Part shown: piece by piece, positions 28,320-37,951 of the stretch
How the letters are laid out: the number at the start of each line of letters is the position of its first letter
How positions within the stretch are numbered: the first letter of the stretch is position 1
Source of the DNA: an uncultured Clostridia bacterium
GTDB taxonomy: Bacteria; Bacillota; Clostridia; Oscillospirales; Acutalibacteraceae
Length of the DNA: 64,000 nt
Assembly: GCA_947585745.1 (NCBI GenBank)
Contig: CANPXF010000013.1
Location: forward strand, 1 to 64,000
Direction of reading: 5' to 3'
Notes under the pieces: model-generated
Told to the model about the DNA's origin: nothing
The model's database searches: none
Seen by the model: the letters and a program-made list of their open reading frames with translations, nothing else
Translations under genes and position numbers: made by a program

Positions 28320-28499
28320 TGCGACATAATTTTGTTATTTTGGTAAAAGCTAAGTGTGTATTTTTACATTATTCGGTAAAAATGCATGCTCTATCAGTCA
28401 TACTTGGCTTATACCAAAATGTGTGTCAAAATTGTGTCGCAACAATTGGAGCTATGTGTTTTTCGTGCGTAGCTTTAGTTGCTGCGCACTTTTTATTTT
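28320..28499 (+). ncRNA. Candidate structured leader/small RNA with intrinsic terminator upstream of XRE regulator
   Basis: 28320-28334 pairs with 28427-28441 (15 bp), 28337-28345 with 28412-28420, 28347-28355 with 28402-28410, inner hairpin 28358-28385; terminator GTGCGTAGC/GCTGCGCAC + TTTTTATTTT at 28465-28499. Confidence 0.6.
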
Positions 28500-28513
28500 G
28501 TGAGGAAAATGTA

Positions 28514-28726
28514 ATGTCAACAGCTTTTGGAGAACATCTGCGAAAATTAAGAAAAAGCAATACGAATTATACTCAGGAGGATATGGCTAAAAAACTTAAT
28601 ATAAGCCGTTCAACATACACATACTACGAAACAGGAAAATCCGAACCGTGTTTAAGCAGTATTCGAATAATGTGCAGGTTATTTAAAGTCGATTTTAATA
28701 CTATTTTTGATTATGATGAGAAATAA
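28514..28726 (+). CDS. XRE-family HTH transcriptional regulator
   Basis: FGEHLRKLRKSNTNYTQEDMAKKLNISRSTYTYYETGKSEPCLSSIRIMCRLFKVDFNTIF; SD GAGGA. Confidence 0.88.
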   Translation: MSTAFGEHLRKLRKSNTNYTQEDMAKKLNISRSTYTYYETGKSEPCLSSIRIMCRLFKVDFNTIFDYDEK

Positions 28727-28900
28727 CTTTTTGCGTTCTTTATCTTGTAATCAAAAATACCCTTTCATTTTTATGAGATTGATTTGTACATAGTTTATTG
28801 TTTACGTTTTATAATATTTTTTGATTGTCATCAGAAAATAAAAATTTTTATAGTATAAAATTTTTTAATAAGTTAAAGCTATAAACAAGGAGGAATTATT

Positions 28901-29074
28901 ATGACATCAAAAGAATTATTGTACGTTGAAGACGCTCTCGGACACGAGCAGTATTTTCAGACACAGTTTAAAGAAATTTCAAGCCGTATTCAAGACGGGG
29001 ATTTAAAGAGATTTTCCGAACAATGTGCGCAAAAGCACCAGGAAATTTTCAGAAATTTTTATAACTTGCTCTAA
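28901..29074 (+). CDS. Small CotF-like spore coat protein (57 aa)
   Basis: MTSKELLYVEDALGHEQYFQTQFKEISSRIQDGDLKRFSEQCAQKHQEIFRNFYNLL* with strong AAGGAGG SD. Confidence 0.7.
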   Translation: MTSKELLYVEDALGHEQYFQTQFKEISSRIQDGDLKRFSEQCAQKHQEIFRNFYNLL

Positions 29075-29089
29075 GAAAGGACTAAAACA

Positions 29090-29338
29090 ATGGACGACAA
29101 AAACTTAATGGAAAATATGCTTTTGCTTGAAAAGGGCGTATGCGACTTATTTATGCACGGCACGATTGAGTCCTCGACCACCGATGTTCACAGGACTTTT
29201 TCAGACAGCCTTAACGACGCGTTAAAAATTCAGGACGATATTTATACAAAAATGCAGTCGAAGGGCTGGTACCAAACAGAACAGGTTGACCAGACACAGC
29301 TAAATTCCGTAAAACAGAAATTCAGCGCGCAATCTTAA
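29090..29338 (+). CDS. CotF-like spore coat protein
   Basis: MDDKNLMENMLLLEKGVCDLFMHGTIESSTTDVHRTFSDSLNDALKIQDDIYTKMQSKGWYQ. Confidence 0.75.
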   Translation: MDDKNLMENMLLLEKGVCDLFMHGTIESSTTDVHRTFSDSLNDALKIQDDIYTKMQSKGWYQTEQVDQTQLNSVKQKFSAQS

Positions 29339-29340
29339 AA

Positions 29341-29376
29341 GTAAGGATACACCGACAAAGGTGTATCCTTACTTTT
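29341..29376 (+). terminator. Rho-independent terminator
   Basis: GTAAGGATACACC / GGTGTATCCTTAC + TTTT. Confidence 0.8.
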
Positions 29377-29429
29377 ATGACTAAAATTGAAAGGGCGCAT
29401 AATCTGCGCCCCTTATGTAATAATAGTTA

Positions 29430-29816
29430 CTAAATTTTATAAATAAAAAGTTTTCTTATAAGGAAATTCCAAAAAAAGACTATACATGTAGCTATTATTT
29501 TAGATAACATTTCGTTCATATGAAATGTTTCTATTGCAATCCACATAATAAGCAGATTCATAATAAGACCGGCAATACTTGTTAGATAAATCTTAATAAT
29601 TTCTTTAGCTGTATTTTGGGTTTTTTGAAATAAAATTATTCTTCCGAACAGCCAATTTGCGAATGTCGATATAATAAAGGCAATTGCTGTGGCAATCATA
29701 TAATTAATCGCCATAATATTATCTAAAAGATAAAAAACTGCCCATTCTACTATGGTAGCAAGTCCGCCGACTATCAAATATAATATAAATTGCTTAATAT
29801 CCTTTTTTAATTCCAT
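29430..29816 (-). CDS. GtrA family membrane protein
   Basis: QFILYLIVGGLATIVEWAVFYLLDNI...ATAIAFIISTFANWLFGRIILF. Confidence 0.88.
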   Translation of the reverse strand: MELKKDIKQFILYLIVGGLATIVEWAVFYLLDNIMAINYMIATAIAFIISTFANWLFGRIILFQKTQNTAKEIIKIYLTSIAGLIMNLLIMWIAIETFHMNEMLSKIIATCIVFFWNFLIRKLFIYKI

Positions 29817-30861
29817 TTTTGCCCCTCTTTATTTTTTGCATACCATTTTTAAGTACATATTTAAAAACCATTATCATTACAAATAGAAGTATATCCTCCG
29901 CGCATCTTAAAAGAATTTCCTCTAATATATATATATATATATATGGTGGATTGTGTACGTTCCAAATATTTCTCCAAAGCCAATCCATAGAATGGATACA
30001 AAGCATATATAAAGAAAATCTTCCGAGATAGGAAATAGATTTGGATATTGTAAATTTATCGGAAATTATTAAGCATATTTCAGATATAAATATTGTTCCT
30101 GCAACCGCAGTTATGTAACATAACGGAAATAAAGGGTATTTATGGGCGGCAAGCTCTAAGTAGCTTTTTGTGATAAGTTCGGTTATTAGAAAAGTTGATG
30201 CCCAAATTGCGAAAGATATTAAAAGCTTGCGAACCGCGTTTTGTTTAAAGCTAAAATTTTTCAGATACTCTCCGACTGCAAAAAACGGAAGAACTGACAA
30301 TGCGATATTTAATGAAAACGGTAAGCTTATAAAACGTTCAATTACAATTCCTAATATGCAAAGTATTCCTATAACAGTTAACCTGATTACCTTATTCTTA
30401 ATACTTAATTGAATTAAATCATATATTCCTCTGCTGACAAAAAGTGCAACAAGAAACCAAGTAATGCCGATTCCTGGAACATCTATCCAACCTTGAACAA
30501 TAGTCGGATTACCGCTTGAATATAGCAAAACAAGAATTTTTATAAATAAAAATTTTGCGAATTCTGAAAAGGAATGAAAATAAGAAACGTTATTGATTAA
30601 ATCTATAATTAATGTTAAGAACCATAGACAAATAACAGGTTTAATTAAATGAAAAAAAGAGCGTTTTAATTTTTTTAAAAATTCGCTATATGATGCTGAA
30701 TAGCGATAGGTTAAACCGCTTAATATAAAAAATAAGGGCATATGAAACGAAAATATCGTACTTCGGATTATATTATTATCTACAGGTACCGTATGACCTA
30801 TGATAACCAACAAAATTGTTATACCTTTTGCAAAGTCAATCCATTCAATCCTTTTCTTCAT
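29794..30861 (-). CDS. Acyltransferase 3 family membrane protein
   Basis: RIEWIDFAKGITILLVIIGHT...IRSTIFSFHMPLFFILSGL. Confidence 0.88.
   Translation of the reverse strand: MKKRIEWIDFAKGITILLVIIGHTVPVDNNIIRSTIFSFHMPLFFILSGLTYRYSASYSEFLKKLKRSFFHLIKPVICLWFLTLIIDLINNVSYFHSFSEFAKFLFIKILVLLYSSGNPTIVQGWIDVPGIGITWFLVALFVSRGIYDLIQLSIKNKVIRLTVIGILCILGIVIERFISLPFSLNIALSVLPFFAVGEYLKNFSFKQNAVRKLLISFAIWASTFLITELITKSYLELAAHKYPLFPLCYITAVAGTIFISEICLIISDKFTISKSISYLGRFSLYMLCIHSMDWLWRNIWNVHNPPYIYIYILEEILLRCAEDILLFVMIMVFKYVLKNGMQKIKRGKNGIKKGY
29925..29944. repeat. (AT/TA)10 dinucleotide tract inside acyltransferase ORF
   Basis: Ten AT units read directly; encodes ...PPYIYIYILEE... Confidence 0.97.
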
Positions 30862-30897
30862 AAAAAGCTTTTATTCCTTTCGTAATGCTTAATCACG

Positions 30898-32391
30898 CTA
30901 TATATTCTCAGGTCTTTTCACTTTCAGTAAATAATACTGTAAAAAATAATCCTTATGTTCTGCTTCCTTAGGATAAATAGTTGTGTATTCAAAAGGCAAA
31001 TTAAATTGTTCTATGATATTCTCTGAATTATTGTCGTTTTTATTTTTGCAATCCATAATATATATGGTGTCGGCGTTAGGATTTTTATCAAAGATATCTA
31101 AAATATATTTTTCGGCTTTTTCCTTTTTCGGCGGTTCTCTGTCAGCCCGCGGTACAAGTTTCTTTCCGTCCTTTAAATTGTAGAATTTATAATCGGGCAA
31201 GAATTCCATAATTACGCAACACCACGAATTGGGATTACTGTATATAGGTGTATCCGAACTTACAGTATCCTCAACATAGTATGCAAATCTTGATTCTCCG
31301 CTGTAAATTCCTTTAAAGTCGGATATATTTTTATAAGGGTTAATTAAAACCAGCGAAATAAGAAGTATTAAAACGGATGGTATTATTCTTTTGAAATATT
31401 CATTATTTTCAACCTTTTTATCGTTTTGAACCGCAATCCAAAGTCCGAACAAAACAAAATAAAGCCACATAATCATACGGTTTGGTACCCCGACGCCGTA
31501 AACTAACATACATACCGCAATCATAAAAGCATTTGATGCGATAACAATTACTGTAGCTGTAATACTTTTCTTTATAAGATAAATTATTATTGCGATTAAA
31601 ACAATCAGAGTAAATGCAATTGCGTACTTTGAGGTGATTCCTGAACCTGTGATAAAATACAAGGGGCCTTTGCCGTAATTATTACCCGATACAAAAACAG
31701 AGGAGTTTCCGAGTGAGGGTAAAATTTGTAATAATGCAATTAAGGCTCCGCCAATTGCAATTATAAATGCGATTATACGGTTTCTTTTTTGTTTTTTTGA
31801 AAGCTCTTTCCACTCGCGTACTGTTCTGCAAAACAGTATTAATCCGACTATACCGGTAAAACCCTCAATATATACGTGTGTGTTCGCAAGCAAAGCAAGA
31901 AGTACTGCGCATATAATATATGCGTCACATTTTTTATAAACATCTTTCTTTTTTTGTATTTGCGTAAATACATCTGCCAGTATGAAAATTAACAGCGGCA
32001 TTAAAACATAACATCTTGAAATTGCAGGATTTGTATATAGAAACGGAACTGTAAAAATCAGTATAATTTTTGCCCAATATTCAAACGGCGCTCTTTTGAT
32101 AAAATAGAAAACAGCAGTCGAGTTAAACACCCAGGAGATAATTCCCAATGTTTTTAAAGGAAAACCTAAGTGTGAAAAGGGCGCTAATATTAAATACCAT
32201 AGCGCAAAATGACCTTCATAGCGCATTTCGTAAAAAATATCGGGAATAGAAAACTTTGAAATCTGCCACGCGTAAATCTCATCAATCCAGCTTTCGTGAG
32301 TTATTGCTGTAACAAATGTTATTATAAGCCATAACAAAAAGGCTCCGTAAAGGATAATCTCTTTATATGAATTAAGAATTTTTTTCTTCAT
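30898..32391 (-). CDS. Multi-TM membrane protein, GT39/ArnT-like glycosyltransferase
   Basis: [58 protein letters not shown]-type first-loop Asp-Glu and membrane topology. Confidence 0.65.
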   Translation of the reverse strand: MKKKILNSYKEIILYGAFLLWLIITFVTAITHESWIDEIYAWQISKFSIPDIFYEMRYEGHFALWYLILAPFSHLGFPLKTLGIISWVFNSTAVFYFIKRAPFEYWAKIILIFTVPFLYTNPAISRCYVLMPLLIFILADVFTQIQKKKDVYKKCDAYIICAVLLALLANTHVYIEGFTGIVGLILFCRTVREWKELSKKQKRNRIIAFIIAIGGALIALLQILPSLGNSSVFVSGNNYGKGPLYFITGSGITSKYAIAFTLIVLIAIIIYLIKKSITATVIVIASNAFMIAVCMLVYGVGVPNRMIMWLYFVLFGLWIAVQNDKKVENNEYFKRIIPSVLILLISLVLINPYKNISDFKGIYSGESRFAYYVEDTVSSDTPIYSNPNSWCCVIMEFLPDYKFYNLKDGKKLVPRADREPPKKEKAEKYILDIFDKNPNADTIYIMDCKNKNDNNSENIIEQFNLPFEYTTIYPKEAEHKDYFLQYYLLKVKRPENI

Positions 32392-33928
32392 GGTATTCCT
32401 TCTCCGTATTTACATTCCAAATATTAGATTTATCTTTATTATTGGAAAGAATGTTTTTTACAGCTTCAAATGATGTCATCATAGAATGGTCTATATTATT
32501 ATATCTGTGTTGACCGTTGCGTCCGACGCAATACAGATTGTCAATTGTTTTTAAATATTCAATGAGCTTATCTATCTCGTCATATGTATCAAAATATGCG
32601 GGGTATGCCTTTTTTACCTTCTCCATATGATAATCTAACACAGTATCTCGGCTGTCGATTAATTCAAGCTTTAGCATTTCCGATATACCGATTTCCGCAA
32701 ATTCCTCTTCAGACATTTCCCAAAAATCATCGCCCTCATTTACGAAGTATTCTAAGCCGATCCATACCGTATTATCCAAATCCTTAACCATATAAGGCGA
32801 CCAGTTATTATAAATCTGAAAACGACCCATTTTTACATTTCTGTCCTGTACATATACCCAACAGTCGGGCACAATATTACCTACGGTTTTTATATTTGTT
32901 TTATTTTTCAAGTTGAGTTTTGATACAAGGACGCCCAATGTCATATAGTCACGGTAGGGCAGACCGACCGCGATTCGGGACGGCTCCTTAGGAACATCGT
33001 TCATTCCCGCGACCAAATCTTTAACAGGCATAGAGGAGATAAAGTAATCGCCGTCTACAGTAATTCTTTCTCCGTTCTTTTCGTATACTAAAGAGTTAAT
33101 AATATTATCGTCATTTTTATTAAATTCTACAACTTTTGCGTTTTTAATTATAGTTCCGCCAAGCTTTTCAATTTCTTCAGCAGTTACATCCCATAATTGA
33201 CCGGGACCGAGTTTTGGATATTTGAATTCCTCAATGAGAGAGGTTTCAACTTTTCGATTTTTCCTTTTGAAAATCTTACCGAATATATCCTTTAAAACTG
33301 CTGTAATGGAAAGACCTTTCACACGTTGCGCTCCCCACGAAGCGTCAATATCTCTCGGATGTCTTCCCCAGAGATTTTCCGTGTAATATTCAAAAAACAT
33401 AGAATAAAGTTTTTTTCCGAAACGGTTAATATAGAAATTCTCGAGATTGTCTTCAGGAAGTTTATGTATTAGTGATTTTAAATAACTGAAACCTACTTTT
33501 ATAGTATTTAGCAATCCCATATTTTTAAATGTTTCCGGTTTAAGTGATACAGGATAATCGTAGAATTTTGCGTCAAATAAAATTCGTGACACGCGGTGTC
33601 TTACCAGCATAACACGATTTTGTTTTTCAGGATTCGGGCCTTTGGACGCTAATGGTATGTTTCTTTCCAATAAAATATCGTCATATGACGGAGCGCCCTG
33701 CATCGGAAGCATATTTTCCCACCATTCGTTTACCTGCGGTACTTTGGAAAAGAAACGGTGGCCTCCCATATCCATACGGTTATCTTTATATGCTACCGTT
33801 TTGGAAATTCCGCCAAAACAATCGCTTTCTTCAAATACTGTTACCTCAATATCGTTTGATTTAGTTAATAACTCATAGGCCGCAGTAAGTCCGGCAGGAC
33901 CTGCTCCGATGATTAGAGCTTTTTTCAT
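32372..33928 (-). CDS. NAD(P)/FAD-dependent oxidoreductase (UDP-galactopyranose mutase/amine oxidase-like)
   Basis: [23 protein letters not shown] motif; [29 protein letters not shown]. Confidence 0.85.
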   Translation of the reverse strand: MKKALIIGAGPAGLTAAYELLTKSNDIEVTVFEESDCFGGISKTVAYKDNRMDMGGHRFFSKVPQVNEWWENMLPMQGAPSYDDILLERNIPLASKGPNPEKQNRVMLVRHRVSRILFDAKFYDYPVSLKPETFKNMGLLNTIKVGFSYLKSLIHKLPEDNLENFYINRFGKKLYSMFFEYYTENLWGRHPRDIDASWGAQRVKGLSITAVLKDIFGKIFKRKNRKVETSLIEEFKYPKLGPGQLWDVTAEEIEKLGGTIIKNAKVVEFNKNDDNIINSLVYEKNGERITVDGDYFISSMPVKDLVAGMNDVPKEPSRIAVGLPYRDYMTLGVLVSKLNLKNKTNIKTVGNIVPDCWVYVQDRNVKMGRFQIYNNWSPYMVKDLDNTVWIGLEYFVNEGDDFWEMSEEEFAEIGISEMLKLELIDSRDTVLDYHMEKVKKAYPAYFDTYDEIDKLIEYLKTIDNLYCVGRNGQHRYNNIDHSMMTSFEAVKNILSNNKDKSNIWNVNTEKEYHEEKNS

Positions 33929-34164
33929 ATTAATTTTATCCCCTTTGCTTTTTATAACCATTCTGATAACCGATTTTCCTATCTTGTGTACCTAAAAACG
34001 ATGAAATTGAAGTTCAAAATAAGTTGATATGAAAACCGCCTGATTATTACAATTTTCGCAAGAAATATTATATAATAATCCGCTTGTGTTGTCAATTAAA
34101 ATATACACCTATTGATAATTTATTATCTATATGGGTAGTATATAATTATCAAGAGGTGGTAACG

Positions 34165-34446
34165 GTGCTTTATGATATGATAAAAACCTTACGAGAAGAT
34201 GCGGGTTATTCACAATCTCAGTTAGCGAAAAAACTTGATGTTACCAGAAGCTCTGTAAACGCGTGGGAGATGGGACTTTCTACTCCTACTACTCACTATG
34301 TTGTGGCGCTTGCTAAGCTGTTTCACGTTTCAACTGATTATTTATTAGGAATTGACAGCAAAAGGAATATTGTGCTTAACGATTATAGTAAAAGCGAAAT
34401 TGAGTTGATTTATAATTTGCTTAAATACTTTGACGAACATAGATAA
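34165..34446 (+). CDS. XRE-family HTH regulator (GTG start)
   Basis: MIKTLREDAGYSQSQLAKKLDVTRSSVNAWEMGLSTPTTHYVVALAKLFHVSTDYLLGID; AGAGG SD before GTG. Confidence 0.88.
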   Translation: MLYDMIKTLREDAGYSQSQLAKKLDVTRSSVNAWEMGLSTPTTHYVVALAKLFHVSTDYLLGIDSKRNIVLNDYSKSEIELIYNLLKYFDEHR

Positions 34447-34569
34447 TTTTATTGCACTACAATTATAAAAAAATCACTCCTATCAAATAACAGAAGTGAT
34501 TTTTATACAATGATTGTATTGTTGAGGTTTAAATAATATAAACGTATATAAACAGAATAGATAAAAACA

Positions 34570-34607
34570 AACCCCGAACCTTTACCGATAGGTAAAGGTT
34601 CGGGGTT
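34570..34607 (-). terminator. Terminator after tRNA pair
   Basis: 17-bp perfect stem AACCCCGAACCTTTACC/GGTAAAGGTTCGGGGTT, T-run on minus strand. Confidence 0.88.
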
Positions 34608-34610
34608 TGT

Positions 34611-34695
34611 TGGTGGGAGAGGGTGGATTCGAACCACCGAAGCGAAACGCAACAGATTTACAGTCTGCCCCCTTTGGCCACTCGGGAACTCTCCC
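34611..34695 (-). tRNA. tRNA-Tyr (GTA), class II, CCA encoded
   Basis: Minus strand GGGAGAGTTCCCGAGTGGCCAAAGGGGGCAGACTGTAAATCTGTTGCG...GGTTCGAATCCACCCTCTCCCACCA. Confidence 0.95.
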
Positions 34696-34739
34696 ACATT
34701 TTAAATTTTAAATTGCTACAGGTGTTCCTGTAGCAATTA

Positions 34740-34815
34740 TGGAGCTGGTGGACGGACTTGAACCCCCGACCTGCTGATTACAAATCAGCTGCTCTACCAA
34801 CTGAGCTACACCAGC
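34740..34815 (-). tRNA. tRNA-Thr (TGT), CCA encoded
   Basis: Minus strand GCTGGTGTAGCTCAGTTGGTAGAGCAGCTGATTTGTAATCAGCAGGTCGGGGGTTCAAGTCCGTCCACCAGCTCCA. Confidence 0.95.
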
Positions 34816-35107
34816 GTTTTTTTACAGCTTGATTATAATACCATAAACGATTAAATATGTCAATATATTTTTGTGAAAAAGTTAATTTTTTAATGGTATA
34901 TTTAATATAATTAAGATAAAAGCTTTTTATAAATAAATAGTTATATTTTACCAATAATAAAAATATGTATATAATCAAAGTTACGATTTTGTTACAATAA
35001 AAAATTTTTTCCTGATATTTCTTGATAATTGGTATTTGCTGTGTTAAAATCACATTGTGGTATAAAATTTACCATATCAATGATTAATTTTTGAGGAGGA
35101 GATTGAT

Positions 35108-35674
35108 ATGTACAATTTTAATTTCAGTTACCCGAACGGGGCGCCTGCCGCTGTTTTAGGAGCTATGATGGGTTTAATTTTTGTTTTGGGGATTATAGCG
35201 ATTATATCCTATATTTTCCAATCTCTCGCGTGGTATACAGCCGCTAAAAAGAGAAATATTGAATATCCGTGGCTTGCTTGGATTCCGGTTGCTAATTTTT
35301 ATACAATCGGTAAAGTAGGCGATTACTTTTTTGCTAAAAAGGGTAATAACTATAATTTTGCTGTTATAAATCTCATTGTTATGGCTGTCGGCACGTCATT
35401 CAACGGTATTTCGGGAGGCAAAGGCGGTTTCTTCGGAATTGTCGGTAATATTTGCATAGTTGCCGCCGTAGTATTAGAGTATATTTGTATTTATAAATTC
35501 TTAAAGGGAGTTAACCCGCAGAAAGCGGTTTTGATGCTTGTTTTAGGTATTATATTTTCCATCGCGATGCCTTTTATCCTTTTCTCGCAGAAAGACAAGG
35601 ACGACGCAGACGTTTATATAAACACTTCGGCATCGCAACCTGTAGAATCTGCGAATAATAATGAAGTTCAATAA
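35108..35674 (+). CDS. DUF5684-like multi-TM membrane protein, paralogue 1
   Basis: SLAWYTAAKKRNIEYPWLAWIPVANFYTIGKVGDYFFAKKG; paralogous to next ORF. Confidence 0.7.
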   Translation: MYNFNFSYPNGAPAAVLGAMMGLIFVLGIIAIISYIFQSLAWYTAAKKRNIEYPWLAWIPVANFYTIGKVGDYFFAKKGNNYNFAVINLIVMAVGTSFNGISGGKGGFFGIVGNICIVAAVVLEYICIYKFLKGVNPQKAVLMLVLGIIFSIAMPFILFSQKDKDDADVYINTSASQPVESANNNEVQ

Positions 35675-35699
35675 TAAAAATTTTTTGAGGAGTATTCTT

Positions 35700-36419
35700 A
35701 TGTATAATTATAATTTTGAATATGATATTCCCGATTTTTCATCAGGCGCTTATAATTCTGTTTCATCGGGTGTTGCAGGCGTTGTTCTGGCTGTTTTAGT
35801 TGTGTTCGCTATTTTTGCTTTTGCTTTCGCGATTGTGTCTTATGTATTTGAGAGTCTTGCGTGGTACAATATTGCAAAAAAGCGTAATATAAATAACCCG
35901 TGGCTTGCTTGGATTCCTTATGCGGGAGGATTTCTTATAGGAAAAATAGGCGACTATTATTACGACAGAGAAATAGGTAAGAATTATCATTTTTCAATTT
36001 GGATTATCTGCCTGCTCGCGGGCGGTACGATAGCGCCGATTACAATTCTTCTTATCTTCCTTGCTCCGCTTGCTTTGATTGCGGCGTCGGTATTAGAGTA
36101 CATTTGTATTTATAAGTTCTTCAAAAACGTTACGCCCGACAATGCGGTTTTACTGATTGTTTTATGTATTATTTTCCCAATCGCAATGCCGTTTATTCTG
36201 TTCGCGCACAGGAATAAACCCGATGTTATTCCGGCTAACGCTCCGACACAGCCAGGTCAGACTTATTATAATCAGGCTCCTGATCCGTATCAGCAGTATC
36301 CACAGCAATATCCTGCACCGCAGGCGCCGGTACAGCAGACTTTTGAACAACAGCCCTCGGCTCCTGTTCAACCTCAACCTGCTCAACCGCAACAACCCCC
36401 TGAAGACTTAAATCAATAA
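35700..36419 (+). CDS. DUF5684-like membrane protein, paralogue 2, with Pro/Gln-rich tail
   Basis: SLAWYNIAKKRNINNPWLAWIPYAGGFLIGKIGDYYYDREIG; C-term QYPQQYPAPQAPVQQTFEQQPSAPVQPQPAQPQQ. Confidence 0.7.
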   Translation: MYNYNFEYDIPDFSSGAYNSVSSGVAGVVLAVLVVFAIFAFAFAIVSYVFESLAWYNIAKKRNINNPWLAWIPYAGGFLIGKIGDYYYDREIGKNYHFSIWIICLLAGGTIAPITILLIFLAPLALIAASVLEYICIYKFFKNVTPDNAVLLIVLCIIFPIAMPFILFAHRNKPDVIPANAPTQPGQTYYNQAPDPYQQYPQQYPAPQAPVQQTFEQQPSAPVQPQPAQPQQPPEDLNQ

Positions 36420-36430
36420 AAAAGATTAGA

Positions 36431-36460
36431 TTGCCTTATTAATTTAAGGCAATCTTTTTA
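36431..36460 (+). terminator. Rho-independent terminator
   Basis: AGATTGCCTTA/TAAGGCAATCT + TTTTT. Confidence 0.75.
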
Positions 36461-37010
36461 TATCTCCACGTCAGACATTGCAGTCCCTCTCTGACAATTC
36501 ATCTCCCCCAAACCTTCGTGCCTATTTCTTGTTTTGGATATGGAGGACAGGTTTTGCGGTAGACTTTTTAGACTTTTTAGAAACTTTTTATTTAAATTAG
36601 ATTTGAAAAACAATTAAAATGTTACCTTTATATTAAATTCTTAATTTTTTATATCTCCACGTCAGACATTGCAGTCTCTCTCGGACAATTCATATCCCCC
36701 AAACCTTCGTGCCTCTGTCTTGTTTTGGATATGGAGGACAGGTTCTGCGGTAGACTTTTTAGACATTTTAAAAACTTTTCCTCTAAATCTATTTTGAAAA
36801 GGAAATGAAAGTTTACCTTTAAATCCAATTCTTAATTTTTAATTCTTAATTCTTAATTTTTTATATCTCCACGTCAGTCCGTGCAGTCCCTCTCTGACAA
36901 TTCATCTCCCCCAGAACGGATTTTTCTCTGTCTTGTTTTGGATAGGGAGGAAAGCTAAGCTTTTTATATTTTCACGTCATACATCTCAGTCCCTGTCTAA
37001 GAAACATATT
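36459..37010. repeat. Intergenic array of imperfect repeats (three copies plus a decayed fourth)
   Basis: TTTTTATATCTCCACGTCAGacattGCAGTCcCTCTCtGACAATTCATcTCCCCCAaAcc... at about 36459, 36649, 36862 and partly 36962; spacers contain AATTCTTAA microrepeats. Confidence 0.85.
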
Positions 37011-37121
37011 CTGCATACGGCTCTACTTTTATTTTTTGAAAAACTCATAATATTTTTCCTTGCTTACTAATTGATATTTGAATATGTTGTTTTATTTTTA
37101 TATTTATGTTATTATGAACCT

Positions 37122-37940
37122 ATGAATAAGATAAAGTTAATCGGAATAGATTTAGACGGAACTGCTCTTAACAGCGGCAAAAAACTGACAAAGAAAAATA
37201 TAGAGGCTTTTAAGCGTTGCAGGGAAAACGGGGTTTATGTTGTGCCTGTAACGGGACGTCCGTATTCGGGTATTTATGACGAATACAAGTACAAAATGAA
37301 CTGCGACTATACAATTAACACTAACGGCGCGGCTGTAATTGATGTAAAAAGCGGAAAACGGATAATTTCACATACGATTTCCAAGGATATATTTTCCCGC
37401 CTTATAAAAATTTTAAAGAGATTTGACTGCTACTACGGTATTTTTCATAAGGATTTTGGCTATTTAAGAGAGGATATTTTAGAACACGAGCTTAAAAAAT
37501 ATTCGGGTACACCTCTTTATGAATATGTTTTAAAAACAAGAAAAGCAGTAGAAAATCAGGAGGATTTTATAAACAGCATCGAATTTTGTGATAATATCTA
37601 TGTTATTGCGAAAAATACCGATGTGCGTGATAAAATTTGTGAGTGTATTAACGATGTAAACGGAATATTTTTTACCTGTTCTGATGTTGACGATGTTGAA
37701 ATAGGAGGTAACTGTTCCAAGGGTAAAACGCTTTTGGAGCTTGCCGAATACTTAAATATCAAACCATATGAAGTTATGGCAATCGGCGACAGCGGAAATG
37801 ATATTAATATGCTTGAGTCCTCGGGGCTTGCGGTTGCTATGGAGAACGCAAGCGACAGGGTTAAGGAAGTTTCAGACTATGTTACAAAATCCTGCGAAGA
37901 AAGCGGGGTTGCGTACGCTATAGAAAAATTTGTTTTGTAA
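37122..37940 (+). CDS. Cof-type HAD-IIB family hydrolase
   Basis: IGIDLDGTALNSGKKLTKKN; VMAIGDSGNDINMLESSGLAVAMENAS. Confidence 0.93.
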   Translation: MNKIKLIGIDLDGTALNSGKKLTKKNIEAFKRCRENGVYVVPVTGRPYSGIYDEYKYKMNCDYTINTNGAAVIDVKSGKRIISHTISKDIFSRLIKILKRFDCYYGIFHKDFGYLREDILEHELKKYSGTPLYEYVLKTRKAVENQEDFINSIEFCDNIYVIAKNTDVRDKICECINDVNGIFFTCSDVDDVEIGGNCSKGKTLLELAEYLNIKPYEVMAIGDSGNDINMLESSGLAVAMENASDRVKEVSDYVTKSCEESGVAYAIEKFVL

Positions 37941-37951
37941 CGGGGGTTGTT

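Noticed and set aside
34620-35053. Minus-strand ORFs such as ...RWCSSVGRAADL (34778..35053) and 34503..34697 MGEFPSGQRGQTVNLLRFASVVRIHPLP
   Set aside because: Classic false ORFs translated through tRNA-Thr and tRNA-Tyr genes.
36157-36411. Overlapping ORFs 36157..36411 (+) and 36162..36395 (-)
   Set aside because: Out-of-frame readings of the Pro/Gln-rich tail of 35700..36419.
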